Of a stretch of DNA of 64,000 nucleotides, positions 54,401-64,000 are shown in pieces. The stretch lies in assembly GCF_013409645.1 (NCBI RefSeq), contig NZ_JACCBG010000001.1, forward strand, positions 1,533,501 to 1,597,500, written 5' to 3'. Origin of the DNA: Nocardioides panaciterrulae. GTDB taxonomy: Bacteria > Actinomycetota > Actinomycetes > Propionibacteriales > Nocardioidaceae. Below the pieces are notes generated by a model that was not told the origin of the DNA, did no database searches, and worked only from the letters and a program-made list of their open reading frames with translations. Each line of letters starts with the position of its first letter. Position 1 is the first letter of the stretch. The position numbers and the translations under genes are program-made.

Positions 54401-55435
54401 ACCGTGACCTCGGCGCAGGGGCCCGGCGCGACGGGCAGCCCGTTCGTCACCCCGATCGCCCCGAAGCACGCCGTCTCGATCTCGCCCGACCAGGACACCC
54501 AGGGTGCCAAGGCCGGTGACCGGACGACGTTCACCGAGACGCTCACCAACGACGGCTACGAGGCGGACAGCTACGCCCTGTCGGTCTCCGGCAACCAGTG
54601 GCCCGCCACGGTGTACGCCGACGACTGCACCACGCCGCTCGCGACCACCGACCCGGTGGCCAGCGGGGACTCGACCGACGTCTGCGTCAAGGTCGACGTA
54701 CCGGCCGGTGCGGCCAACGACGCCACCGACACGGCCACGCTGAAGGCGACCTCGGTGGCGGACTCCTCCGTCTCCGACACCGCCGACCTGACCTCCATCG
54801 CGGTCACGGTCGACACCCTGGTCGTCGACGAGGACACCAACGACCCGGTGGACTCGCGGCCGTACTACACCGACGCCCTGGACGCGAACAACATCGACTA
54901 CAGCGTCTGGGACCTCGGCGACAAGCCGCAGCTGCCCGAGTCCTACCTCACGGCCCACTCCAAGGTCGTGTGGTTCACCGGCAACAGCTACCCGGCTCCG
55001 ATCGGTAGCTACGAGCACGAGCTCAAGGCGTTCCTGGACAACGGGGGCTCGCTGTTCCTGTCGGGCCAGGACCTGCTGGACCAGGCGGCCGGTACGACGG
55101 ACTTCGTCCACGACTACCTGCACGTCGACTGGGACGGCTCGGAGGCGCAGAACGACAAGGCCACCAAGGCCGTGCACGGGGTCACCGGCAACCCGGTGAC
55201 CGACGGCATCGGGGCGGTCCCGCTGGACCACTCGGTCTTGCAGGCGAACTACGAGGACGAGATCACGCCGATCGGCGGGGCCGAGGCCGCGTTCACCGAC
55301 GACAGCACCAACCCGGACGCGCTGTCGTTCGCCGGTGACTACAAGGTCGTCTTCGCCGCCTTCCCGTTCGAGGCCTACGGCACGAGCTCGGACAAGTCCG
55401 ACCTGATGAAGCGGGTGTTCGGCTTCTTCGGCTGA
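51479..55435 (+). CDS. Large secreted beta-propeller (BNR/sortilin-type) and DUF11 protein
   Basis: A 1,318-residue exported protein. The signal peptide covers about residues 1-32 (TAGLAMTLSAGLATTAYA). A helical N-terminal part precedes a long propeller region (about 115-875) with many BNR-type turns such as IYRSKNGGMSWQH, GSRNGGRTWTLL, YRSTDGGQTWKNL and ATTDGGKHWKNV. This is the sortilin/VPS10-like or sialidase-like fold. A DUF11 repeat (about 880-985, TIHYTITVKNIGNQDATGVTVTDPLP), an Ig-like module (about 985-1110) and a C-terminal domain of about 200 residues follow; the last includes AFLDNGGSLFLSGQDLLDQ, like a GATase-type domain at the end of some peptidases. No protease active site is seen. 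The ATG at 51479 has TGGAG upstream. Confidence 0.85.
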   Translation: MHNIRRTLGAITAGTAGLAMTLSAGLATTAYAGPAPGDDAPIKLTPKGEIAAEFHGADEADAGVEKLRDAYYWSRLLSGDEPIDLSQAARLRLKAANRTDAMRASTARRDAHGAGGGGTWVNQGPDPIVQVVRTTNSFAAMSGRVGALAIRKDGTILVGGAQGGVWSYDSSEGPDGTWTPRTQDTDTQSVGALAVAPSKDRVVYMGSGEGSLAGDSYYGDGIYRSKNGGMSWQHVSSKFTGQAVTDIAVDPHHANVLYASTVRGRGGSHRTSAPTEVKYGVWGSRNGGRTWTLLKGTKNQLHGATDLVIDPQNPKVLWASFWGKGIYRSTNSGHSWKSAMGDLPDGKFNAGGTRFSLGLSHPASDAQATVYVGFDYYDSKANYHPAQIWKTTDDGAHWASAVGSTTGDDSVVDYCGTQCFYDNEVKPDPTNPDVLYVEGSYGYNNSPPSGGIYRSTDGGQTWKNLGLDLHPDFHAIAFDPANTDHIAIGNDGGVWQSFHQGGRTNDGETLADTDWQDLNGTVDPNTGALIHSTNLSIGQYVSMQTVPQVEGQYWGGLQDNGTLRKSTVNDRWFDQASGDGGYAQVDQSTVNPNAPTALPAYVFGEYYAISPYRYDPTETGTIFGNEMIDGGINPKDRSEFYVPMTLNQGNTNQMFLGTYRLYRTDNAETESAADVTWKPISGDLTSGCEQTASNGARGCVISSVGVSDGGTGVYVGTDEGWIQVSPDATTSDDPSWTRVGTDVLPGRPVDQIAVDRSNWRIAYAGFAGFDKATPDTPGHLFATTDGGKHWKNVTANLPDVPVDTVVIDPSNNKTVYVGTDVGPFISTNAGRSWTRLGTMPKVAVWQMDYDASHGILAAGTHGRGAYTMKNRGPLPALLVSKSEATENIGPGKTIHYTITVKNIGNQDATGVTVTDPLPAYTRSANIGQGGHFDTDGARWDGVTVPAGDKVALTFSVRVVDNLPASVEQIINDGITVTSAQGPGATGSPFVTPIAPKHAVSISPDQDTQGAKAGDRTTFTETLTNDGYEADSYALSVSGNQWPATVYADDCTTPLATTDPVASGDSTDVCVKVDVPAGAANDATDTATLKATSVADSSVSDTADLTSIAVTVDTLVVDEDTNDPVDSRPYYTDALDANNIDYSVWDLGDKPQLPESYLTAHSKVVWFTGNSYPAPIGSYEHELKAFLDNGGSLFLSGQDLLDQAAGTTDFVHDYLHVDWDGSEAQNDKATKAVHGVTGNPVTDGIGAVPLDHSVLQANYEDEITPIGGAEAAFTDDSTNPDALSFAGDYKVVFAAFPFEAYGTSSDKSDLMKRVFGFFG

Positions 55436-55453
55436 GACCCGACCGGCACCACC

Positions 55454-55486
55454 GGACCCCCGTCGCGCATCGCGCGGCGGGGGTCC
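55454..55486. terminator. Bidirectional terminator hairpin
   Basis: GGACCCCCGTCGCGC pairs with GCGCGGCGGGGGTCC over 15 bp (one G-T) with a 3-nt loop. It lies between the large secreted protein gene and the convergent lipoprotein gene. Confidence 0.8.
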
Positions 55487-55498
55487 GCCGTTCCCGGA

Positions 55499-56047
55499 TC
55501 AGTAGCCGGAGTAGCCCGACCCGCCGGAGGACGAGCCGCCCGACGTCGCCGCCACGTGCTGGACCGTCGCGCCGGCGGGGGAGAGCAGGTACCACAGGGC
55601 CCCGAACCCGTTGAGGCCCTCGCCGTTGGTCTGGCCGGCGGCCGAGTCCCCGGCGTAGTAGTAGAGGGGGTGGCCGCCGTAGGTGACCTGCTTCGACCCG
55701 TCCGAGCGGGTGATCGTGCCGAGCATCGCGGCCTTCGCGCCGGCCGAGGCCTGGGGAGCCCCGGTGGTGGTCAACGGCGGCCAGGCCGAGACGCAGGGAC
55801 CGGTGCAGGTCGACATCTTCCCGTGGTCGGACTCGAAGAGGTAGACGCTGCGGCCCGAGCCGTCGGTGAGGTAGCCGGTCGACCCGCCGTGGGTCGCGAC
55901 CTGAGCGGGTCCGGAGCCGGACGACGGTGTCGAGGTGGTGCCCGAGGGGCTCTGGTACGAGGATCCGCCGCAGGCCGCGAGCAGGAGCGCCGGTGCCGCG
56001 ACCACCGCCCCCACGAGCACTCCGGTGCGCGTGCGCCGATCAGACAT
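55499..56047 (-). CDS. Secreted repeat (COG4315-type) lipoprotein
   Basis: A 182-residue lipoprotein. The lipobox is LLLAAC, then a Ser/Thr/Gly linker, then two copies of a short unit: YLTDGSGRSVYLFESD with CTGPCVSAWPPL, and later KQVTYGGHPLYYYAGD. This is the Lipoprotein_15/COG4315 family, of unknown function, in which the CxGxC-type pair is conserved. The ATG at 56047 has AAGGAGG upstream. The tail is Gly/Ser/Tyr-rich. Confidence 0.88.
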   Translation of the reverse strand: MSDRRTRTGVLVGAVVAAPALLLAACGGSSYQSPSGTTSTPSSGSGPAQVATHGGSTGYLTDGSGRSVYLFESDHGKMSTCTGPCVSAWPPLTTTGAPQASAGAKAAMLGTITRSDGSKQVTYGGHPLYYYAGDSAAGQTNGEGLNGFGALWYLLSPAGATVQHVAATSGGSSSGGSGYSGY

Positions 56048-56323
56048 GTCCTGCCTCCTTCCGGACGGGAGCCCCCTCGATGAGGGCTCCTCGACAGGAG
56101 GTACGGCGCCCGCCCGGCGCAGGTTCAGCCACGTGCGGTAGGACGTCGACCGGTGCGTCGGCGCAGCGTCCCTTCCGTCACTGCCGCACACACCCGTGAC
56201 GAACAGGTGACGCATACCCAAATCGGCCTACTCGCAAAGGGCACCGGGGGGCCCGCCCGAAGGGACCTTGGTCCCTGTCTGCTGCCGGCACCCACTGGTC
56301 ACCATGCTTGACAGGGAGGCCTG

Positions 56324-56644
56324 ATGAGCAACCAGACGACGTCCGAAGGTGTCATGCGCGCACACCGCGGCGCACCGGGTGCGGACACCGCTGCGACCGC
56401 CCCCGGCGTGGCCGATCTGCACCGGATCCTGCTCGAGACCGCCTTCGAGCTCACCGCCGAGTTCGACGGGCTCCCGGCCGGGTCGGTGATGCGGTGCTTC
56501 GGGCGCTCGGTGAAGCTCGCCCGGGCCCAGGGCGCCACCGGCCCGGGGCTCCCGGAGGCCGCGCGCCGGATCGCCGCGTCGAGCCTGCGCAAGCGCGCCG
56601 CAGGCGGACGGCACCCGGTCTGGACGCTGGCCGCGACCGCCTGA
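56324..56644 (+). CDS. Hypothetical protein
   Basis: A 106-residue protein, probably helical and cytoplasmic: VADLHRILLETAFELTAEFDGLPAGSVMRCFGRSVKLARAQG, then LPEAARRIAASSLRKRAAGG. It is basic at the C-terminus. The ATG at 56324 has AGGGAGG upstream, so it looks expressed. I do not recognise the family. The 276-bp gap before it (56048-56323) shows no further gene. Confidence 0.7.
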   Translation: MSNQTTSEGVMRAHRGAPGADTAATAPGVADLHRILLETAFELTAEFDGLPAGSVMRCFGRSVKLARAQGATGPGLPEAARRIAASSLRKRAAGGRHPVWTLAATA

Positions 56645-56677
56645 CCCCGCTCGTCGGCCCGCCGTCACACGATCGGC

Positions 56678-57649
56678 TCAGCGGTGGCCGGCGATCGCGT
56701 GCGGGACGTAGCCGGCGCCGAGCTCCTCGACCTCCTCGGCCGTGAGCTCGAGGTCCACCGCAGCCACGGCGTCCTGGAGGTGGTGGGGCTTGGTCACCCC
56801 GACGATGGGGGAGGTGACGACCGGCTGCGCGAGCAGCCAGGCCAGAGCGACCTGGGCCCGTGAGACCCCGCGCCGCTCGGCGAGCCGCGCGACGGTCTCC
56901 ACGATCGTGCGGTCCTCGTCGCGGTAGAGCGTCCCCCCGAACTCGTCGGTCTCCGCCCGCGCGGTCCTCGCGTCCCAGTCCCGGGTCAGCCGGCCGCGGG
57001 CGAGCGGGCTCCACGGGATCACGCCGACCCCCAGGTCGGCGCACAGGGGGAGCATCTCCCGCTCCTCCTCCCGGTAGAGCAGGTTGTAGTGGTCCTGCAT
57101 CGAGACGAACGGCGTCCACCCGTTGACCTCGGCCACGTGCTGGGCCTTCGCGAACTGCCACGCGTACATCGACGACGCGCCGAGGTAGCGGGCCTTGCCG
57201 GCGCGCACGACGTCGTGCAGGGCCTCCATGGTCTCCTCGATCGGGGTGCCGGGGTCCCAGCGATGGATCTGGTAGAGGTCGACGTGGTCGGTCCCGAGCC
57301 GGGACAGCGAGGCGTCGATCTCCTGCAGGATCGCCTTGCGGGAGAGCCCCGCCCCGTTCGGTCCGGGGTGCATCCGCCCGTGGACCTTGGTGGCGAGGAC
57401 GACGTCCTCCCGGCGGGCGAAGTCGCGCAACGCCCGGCCGGTGATCTCCTCGCTGCTGCCTCCCGAGTAGACGTTGGCGGTGTCGAAGGCGTTGACGCCG
57501 GCCTCGAGGGCGTCCTTGATCAGGGCCCGACCGGCCTCCTCGTCGAGGACCCAGGGGTGCCCGCCGCGAGTGGGATCACCCCAGCTCATGCAGCCCAGCG
57601 TCACCGCCGAGACCTCGAGGCCGGTGTTGCCGAGCTTGCGGTAGCGCAT
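56678..57649 (-). CDS. Aldo/keto reductase
   Basis: A 323-residue NADPH-dependent reductase with the complete tetrad: D56 and Y61 in FDTANVYSGG, K88 in LATKVHG and H129 in LYQIHRWD. The phosphate-binding part is VTSPIVGVTKPHHLQDA. It resembles AKR12/AKR13-like and YajO-like proteins acting on sugars or aldehydes. The substrate is unknown. The ATG complement at 57647-57649 starts MRYRKLGNTG. Confidence 0.94.
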   Translation of the reverse strand: MRYRKLGNTGLEVSAVTLGCMSWGDPTRGGHPWVLDEEAGRALIKDALEAGVNAFDTANVYSGGSSEEITGRALRDFARREDVVLATKVHGRMHPGPNGAGLSRKAILQEIDASLSRLGTDHVDLYQIHRWDPGTPIEETMEALHDVVRAGKARYLGASSMYAWQFAKAQHVAEVNGWTPFVSMQDHYNLLYREEEREMLPLCADLGVGVIPWSPLARGRLTRDWDARTARAETDEFGGTLYRDEDRTIVETVARLAERRGVSRAQVALAWLLAQPVVTSPIVGVTKPHHLQDAVAAVDLELTAEEVEELGAGYVPHAIAGHR

Positions 57650-57734
57650 GGGTGTCTCCCCTGAGGTCGTCGGTCATGATCGCCCCGATCGTTGCACCCC
57701 CGCGGTGACGACCCTCCCGGCGTAGGTTCGGGGC

Positions 57735-57947
57735 ATGGCACCGCGGGCGGGACGACGGCGTGCGTACTTCGTGTTGATGGGGACCTGCGTGGTGCTCATC
57801 GTCCTGGCGTGGAACGTGGTGCGGCTGTGGTCCACGACCGCGGCGGTGGTGATGAGCGTCGTCGCGGCCGTGATCCCGCCGGTCGCCGTCATCGTCGGCA
57901 ACCTGGGTGCCCTGGACGACGACGACCCCGGACACGACCACCGTTAG
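57735..57947 (+). CDS. DUF3099 membrane protein
   Basis: A 70-residue protein with two membrane helices (about 10-30 and 34-56), starting MAPRAGRRRAYFVLMGTC. The VRLWSTTAAVVMSVVAAVIPPVAVIV segment is the DUF3099 hallmark. It is a family of unknown function found in actinobacteria. TAGGTT lies 6 bp before the ATG. The C-terminus is acidic (DDDDPGHDH). Confidence 0.88.
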   Translation: MAPRAGRRRAYFVLMGTCVVLIVLAWNVVRLWSTTAAVVMSVVAAVIPPVAVIVGNLGALDDDDPGHDHR

Positions 57948-57991
57948 GAGTAGGTCACGTCCGGGGCCGCCGCTCGCGTGGGCGCCCGAGC

Positions 57992-58201
57992 TCACTTGGA
58001 GGGCTGGGGCACGTTCACGTTGCAGTCGACCTTGGGGTTGGCGCCCATGTAGTTCAGGGGGCCGGCCACCACGGTCAGCGCGGTGTCGCCGGCGGTCTTG
58101 CAGCTGACCTCCTGGTCATTGCCGAAGTAGCCGCGCTGGAACGCGGCGGCGACGCCGATCACCAACCACAGCACGACGATGATGCCGAGCAGACTCTTCA
58201 T
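57992..58201 (-). CDS. Small exported or membrane-anchored protein
   Basis: A 69-residue protein starting MKSLLGIIVVLWLVIGVAAA, one N-terminal hydrophobic helix that may be a signal or anchor. The rest is QRGYFGNDQEVSCKTAGDTALTVVAGPLNY and ends NVPQPSK; two Cys could pair. AAGGAGAG lies upstream of the ATG. I recall similar short proteins in actinobacteria but know no function. Confidence 0.7.
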   Translation of the reverse strand: MKSLLGIIVVLWLVIGVAAAFQRGYFGNDQEVSCKTAGDTALTVVAGPLNYMGANPKVDCNVNVPQPSK

Positions 58202-58316
58202 GGACTTCTCTCCTTGGTCCGGGCCTCGGTCCGGGCACGTGTCACGAGTGTCGGAGGGGTCATACCCCGGGTGCGTGGGGGCCAACCCCCGCGCACCGGG
58301 CACGGACCGGCGTCGC

Positions 58317-61517
<3,201 letters not shown>

Positions 61518-61597
61518 ACGTGCCTCCCGGGGAAACGATAGGGCCAGCCGATGCGGGGGCGGCACCGATCGCCCACGAGAGGGGAGCTCGAGCCGGT

Positions 61598-63049
61598 TCA
61601 GGACTCCTCGTCGATCAGGTACCGGCCGTCACGGTAGGCCAGCCGGAGGGAGACCTCGTCGGAGGTCGACGTGCCGTTCTTGCGGGTGTAGTCCACGACG
61701 TAGTCGACCGTGAGCGCGTCCGGATCGGTCGCGTTGAACGAGCGGAGCCGGGCCGTCTTGATGGTGTCCCAGAAGCCTTCGTAGCCGGAGAGGCCGCCGC
61801 TGGCTTGTCGGAACCGAGGGGACAGCATGGCGAAGGCCGACTTCGGGTCGCTGGTGACGGTGGCCAGGTAGTCCTCGATGAACCGGTGCATGCCGTCCAC
61901 GGTGGGTCCGGCGGTCGGGGAGCCCGGGGATCCGCTGGGGGATCCGCTGGGGGATCCGCTGGGGGATCGGCTGGGGGATCCGCTGGGGGATTGGCTGGGG
62001 GCGCGGCTGTGGCTGGGCGGGGTGGCGGTCCCGGTCTCGGTGCCGTCGCGGCCGACGATCGCCCAGCCCACCAGCGCGGCCAGGACCACCGCGAGGCCGA
62101 CCAGCACCGGGAGCAGCGAGCGGCCGGGGCGGCGCCGCGGCACCGGTCCTTCGTCCGGCGTCGAGCGCGGCCGCGGGGCCGGATCCGCCGGGAGGACCCG
62201 GGTGGGCGCGGCCGGCGGAGCGGAGGACGCCGCGGACGACGAGGACGGCGGGGTCGCCGGCCCGGCCTCGCCGGACCGGAGCACGTCGCGCACCCGGCTC
62301 ATCGACCACCGGTCCGCCGGGTCGGGAGTCATCGTCGCCTCGAGGAGGGGAGCGAGCCAGCCGGCGTCCGGCAGCCGCGGCGGCGCCTCGTGCACGATGC
62401 GGTAGAGCGTCCCCATCAGGTTCCCGCCGACCTCGTACGGCGGCTTCCCGGCGAGCGCGTGGTAGAGCGTGGCGCCCAGCGACCACACGTCGCTGGCCGC
62501 GGACGCGGACTGGCCGGACGCGACCTCGGGGGCGAGGTACGCCGGCGACCCGGTGACCAGGCCGGTCTGGGTCAGGGTGGCGTCGGCCGCGGCCCGGGCG
62601 ATCCCGAAGTCCGTGAGCTTCACCTGGCCCTCGCGGGTCACCAGGATGTTGGAGGGCTTCACGTCGCGGTGCACGATGCCGGCCTCGTGCGCCTCGGTCA
62701 GCGCATCGGCCGCCTGCGCCAGCAGGGGGGCCGCCCGGGCCGGCGACAGCGGGCCCTGGTCTCGCACCAGCTCGGCCAGGGTCACGCTCTCGACGTACTC
62801 CATCACCAGCCACCGCTCGTCGTCCTCGACGACGAGGTCGAACACCGCGACCACGTGCGGATGGTTGAGCCGGGCCGCGAGCCGGGCCTCGCGCTCGGCG
62901 CGGACCAGGTCGGGCGCCTCGACGCCGGGCACCATGCCGATGCGCTTGAGCGCGACCGGCCGGCCGAGCACCTCGTCGGCCCCCAGCCACACCGAGCCCA
63001 TGCCGCCGCGACCGATCTCCCGGTCCAGCGAGTACCTGCCTGCGATCAC
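61598..63049 (-). CDS. Membrane-anchored Ser/Thr protein kinase (PknB-like)
   Basis: A 483-residue Hanks-type kinase. Gly loop [10 protein letters not shown], Lys K35 in VALKRIG, catalytic HRDVKPSN (D129), DFG at 147-149 and APE in [12 protein letters not shown]; all key residues are present. A Pro/Ser-rich juxtamembrane region leads to one membrane helix (about 308-328, [22 protein letters not shown]). A Pro-Ser-Gly-Ser repeat linker and an extracellular domain of about 100 residues ([17 protein letters not shown]) follow; it has no PASTA repeats. GTG start at 63049. It lies next to the hybrid kinase gene on the same strand. Confidence 0.93.
   Translation of the reverse strand: MIAGRYSLDREIGRGGMGSVWLGADEVLGRPVALKRIGMVPGVEAPDLVRAEREARLAARLNHPHVVAVFDLVVEDDERWLVMEYVESVTLAELVRDQGPLSPARAAPLLAQAADALTEAHEAGIVHRDVKPSNILVTREGQVKLTDFGIARAAADATLTQTGLVTGSPAYLAPEVASGQSASAASDVWSLGATLYHALAGKPPYEVGGNLMGTLYRIVHEAPPRLPDAGWLAPLLEATMTPDPADRWSMSRVRDVLRSGEAGPATPPSSSSAASSAPPAAPTRVLPADPAPRPRSTPDEGPVPRRRPGRSLLPVLVGLAVVLAALVGWAIVGRDGTETGTATPPSHSRAPSQSPSGSPSRSPSGSPSGSPSGSPGSPTAGPTVDGMHRFIEDYLATVTSDPKSAFAMLSPRFRQASGGLSGYEGFWDTIKTARLRSFNATDPDALTVDYVVDYTRKNGTSTSDEVSLRLAYRDGRYLIDEES
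61927..61998. repeat. 12-bp tandem repeat in the kinase linker
   Basis: Six units of gggatccgctgg (with a few changes) in a row. On the minus strand they encode Pro-Ser-x-Ser units of the extracellular linker after the membrane helix. Confidence 0.9.
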
Positions 63050-63186
63050 CGTTGGGTCCCTCCCATGCCGCAGATCAGGGTAGCGACGGCTCCCGCCACG
63101 GTCGCATCGGTGAAACCGGGTGGGCGGTGCTCGCGCGGATGGGGCAGGCTTGGGGTCGTCAGCACCGAACTGTGGAAGGCTTCCGC

Positions 63187-64000
63187 GTGTCCCTCGACCC
63201 CGCTCTCCTCGACGACCTGCAGTGGCGCGGCCTGATCGCCCACTCGACCGACCTCGCCGGCCTGCGCGAGGCGTTCGCCGCCGGGAGCGTCCGGTTCTAC
63301 GTGGGCTTCGACCCGACGGCGCCGAGCCTGCACATGGGCAACCTGCTGCAGATCCTCACCGCGCGCCGCCTCCAGCTGGCCGGGCACACGCCGTACGCGC
63401 TCGTCGGTGGCGCGACGGGCATGATCGGCGACCCCAAGGACTCCGGGGAGCGCACCCTCAACTCGCTCGACACCGTCAAGGACTGGGTCGAGCGGGTGCG
63501 CCGCCAGATCGAGCCCTTCCTGTCCTTCGAGGGGCCGAACGCGGCGACGATGGTCAACAACTACGACTGGACGGCGTCGCTGTCGGTCATCGACTTCCTG
63601 CGCGACATCGGGAAGCACTTCCCGGTGAACCGGATGCTGGCCCGGGAGACCGTGAAGCGCCGGCTGGAGACCGGCATCAGCTACACCGAGTTCAGCTACG
63701 TGCTGCTGCAGTCGATGGACTTCTTGAGCCTGCACCGGGACCACGCGGTGACGCTGCAGTTCGGCGGCAGCGACCAGTGGGGCAACCTCACGGGCGGCGT
63801 CGAGCTCATCCGCCGGGCCGACGGCGCCACCGTGCACGCGTTCGCCACGCCGCTGGTGACCCGCGCGGACGGCACCAAGTACGGCAAGACCGAGGGCGGC
63901 GCGCTCTGGCTGGACCCGGAGATGATGTCGCCGTACGCCTTCTACCAGTTCTGGCTGAACGTGGAGGACGAGAAGGTGGGGGAGCTGTTGCGGCTCTTCA
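63187..64000 (+). CDS. tyrS: Tyrosyl-tRNA synthetase, N-terminal part
   Basis: The first 271 codons of tyrS; the gene runs off the right edge. The HIGH-type motif is [11 protein letters not shown], TyrRS-specific residues lie in [11 protein letters not shown] and [15 protein letters not shown], and the KMSKS loop is [12 protein letters not shown] at 63187 ([15 protein letters not shown]) has GGAAGG 7 bp upstream; an earlier in-frame GTG at 63172 would lose this spacing. It charges tRNA-Tyr. Confidence 0.97.
   Translation, partial: MSLDPALLDDLQWRGLIAHSTDLAGLREAFAAGSVRFYVGFDPTAPSLHMGNLLQILTARRLQLAGHTPYALVGGATGMIGDPKDSGERTLNSLDTVKDWVERVRRQIEPFLSFEGPNAATMVNNYDWTASLSVIDFLRDIGKHFPVNRMLARETVKRRLETGISYTEFSYVLLQSMDFLSLHRDHAVTLQFGGSDQWGNLTGGVELIRRADGATVHAFATPLVTRADGTKYGKTEGGALWLDPEMMSPYAFYQFWLNVEDEKVGELLRLF

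Noticed and set aside
51308..55231. 1,307-codon open frame on the minus strand opposite the large secreted protein
   Set aside because: No domain is recognisable, and the composition is Val/Gly/Arg/Asp-rich as expected for an antisense frame. The + strand has a signal peptide, BNR motifs and a terminator.
61598..63049. PASTA-type PknB proper
   Set aside because: The outside domain is short and has no PASTA repeats, so only a general PknB-like label is justified.

Overview
The window is high-GC actinobacterial chromosome: many GTG and some TTG starts, tightly overlapping operons, and start codons sitting 6-8 nt after TANNNT boxes. Gene content and order (CIRCE-hrcA-dnaJ-rsmE, phoH-ybeY-corC, recO-uppS, glyS, dusB, dgt-dnaG, DUF3097, DUF3099, a 10-methyl fatty acid gene pair, an intein in DnaG) point to a Nocardioides-like member of the Nocardioidaceae. 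This placement is inference from protein resemblance, because no rRNA gene is present.

Layout. 1-2.4 kb: start of a DUF4870-like protein, a DUF3097 protein, a small acidic protein and an MBL-fold hydrolase, all on the minus strand. 2.4-5.5 kb: heat-shock operon hrcA-dnaJ-rsmE behind a perfect-arm CIRCE operator. 5.5-9.5 kb: a SigE-type sigma factor with a membrane-anchored GerMN-type partner, a HIT protein, secreted proteins and a CHRD-like protein. 9.6-17.5 kb: phoH-ybeY-corC and a degenerate cytidine deaminase, then FAD reductase, SAM methyltransferase and SIP-type flavoprotein genes, then era. 17.5 kb: a 22-bp-period repeat array with inverted halves lies between the convergent era and a pair of septum-formation-type lipoprotein genes.

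19.4-29.6 kb: a flavodoxin-like protein, a small membrane protein, malQ, a sugar acetyltransferase, an ion-channel-like protein, leuA with a leucine attenuator, a His-rich secreted protein, a GNAT protein, an alpha/beta hydrolase, recO and a tandem Usp protein. 29.6-33.9 kb: uppS, then a minus-strand zinc operon (znuA-znuC-znuB-zur) behind a double Zur-like operator, diverging from a monooxygenase-like gene. 34-41.9 kb: glyS, a lipoprotein, dusB, two duplicated secreted SH3/LAS-peptidase-like proteins, dgt and a D-2-hydroxyacid dehydrogenase.

41.9-45 kb: dnaG interrupted in its zinc finger by a 154-residue mini-intein, an unknown gene, tRNA-Asn and a 17-bp perfect terminator stem. 45-51 kb: a dicarboxylate symporter, a PIG-L deacetylase, a DUF72 protein, an MFS transporter, a CAT-anticodon tRNA and a DUF305 protein. 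51.5-55.4 kb: a 1,318-residue secreted beta-propeller/DUF11 protein. 55.5-64 kb: a repeat lipoprotein, an aldo-keto reductase, small membrane proteins, a large hybrid histidine kinase, a Ser/Thr kinase and the start of tyrS.

Most of the window is core chromosome. The most distinctive signals are the DnaG mini-intein, the 22-bp inverted array, the leuA attenuator, the zinc operator, the recurrent leaderless-promoter pattern, the altered channel filter and the 10-methyl fatty acid genes placed just before era.
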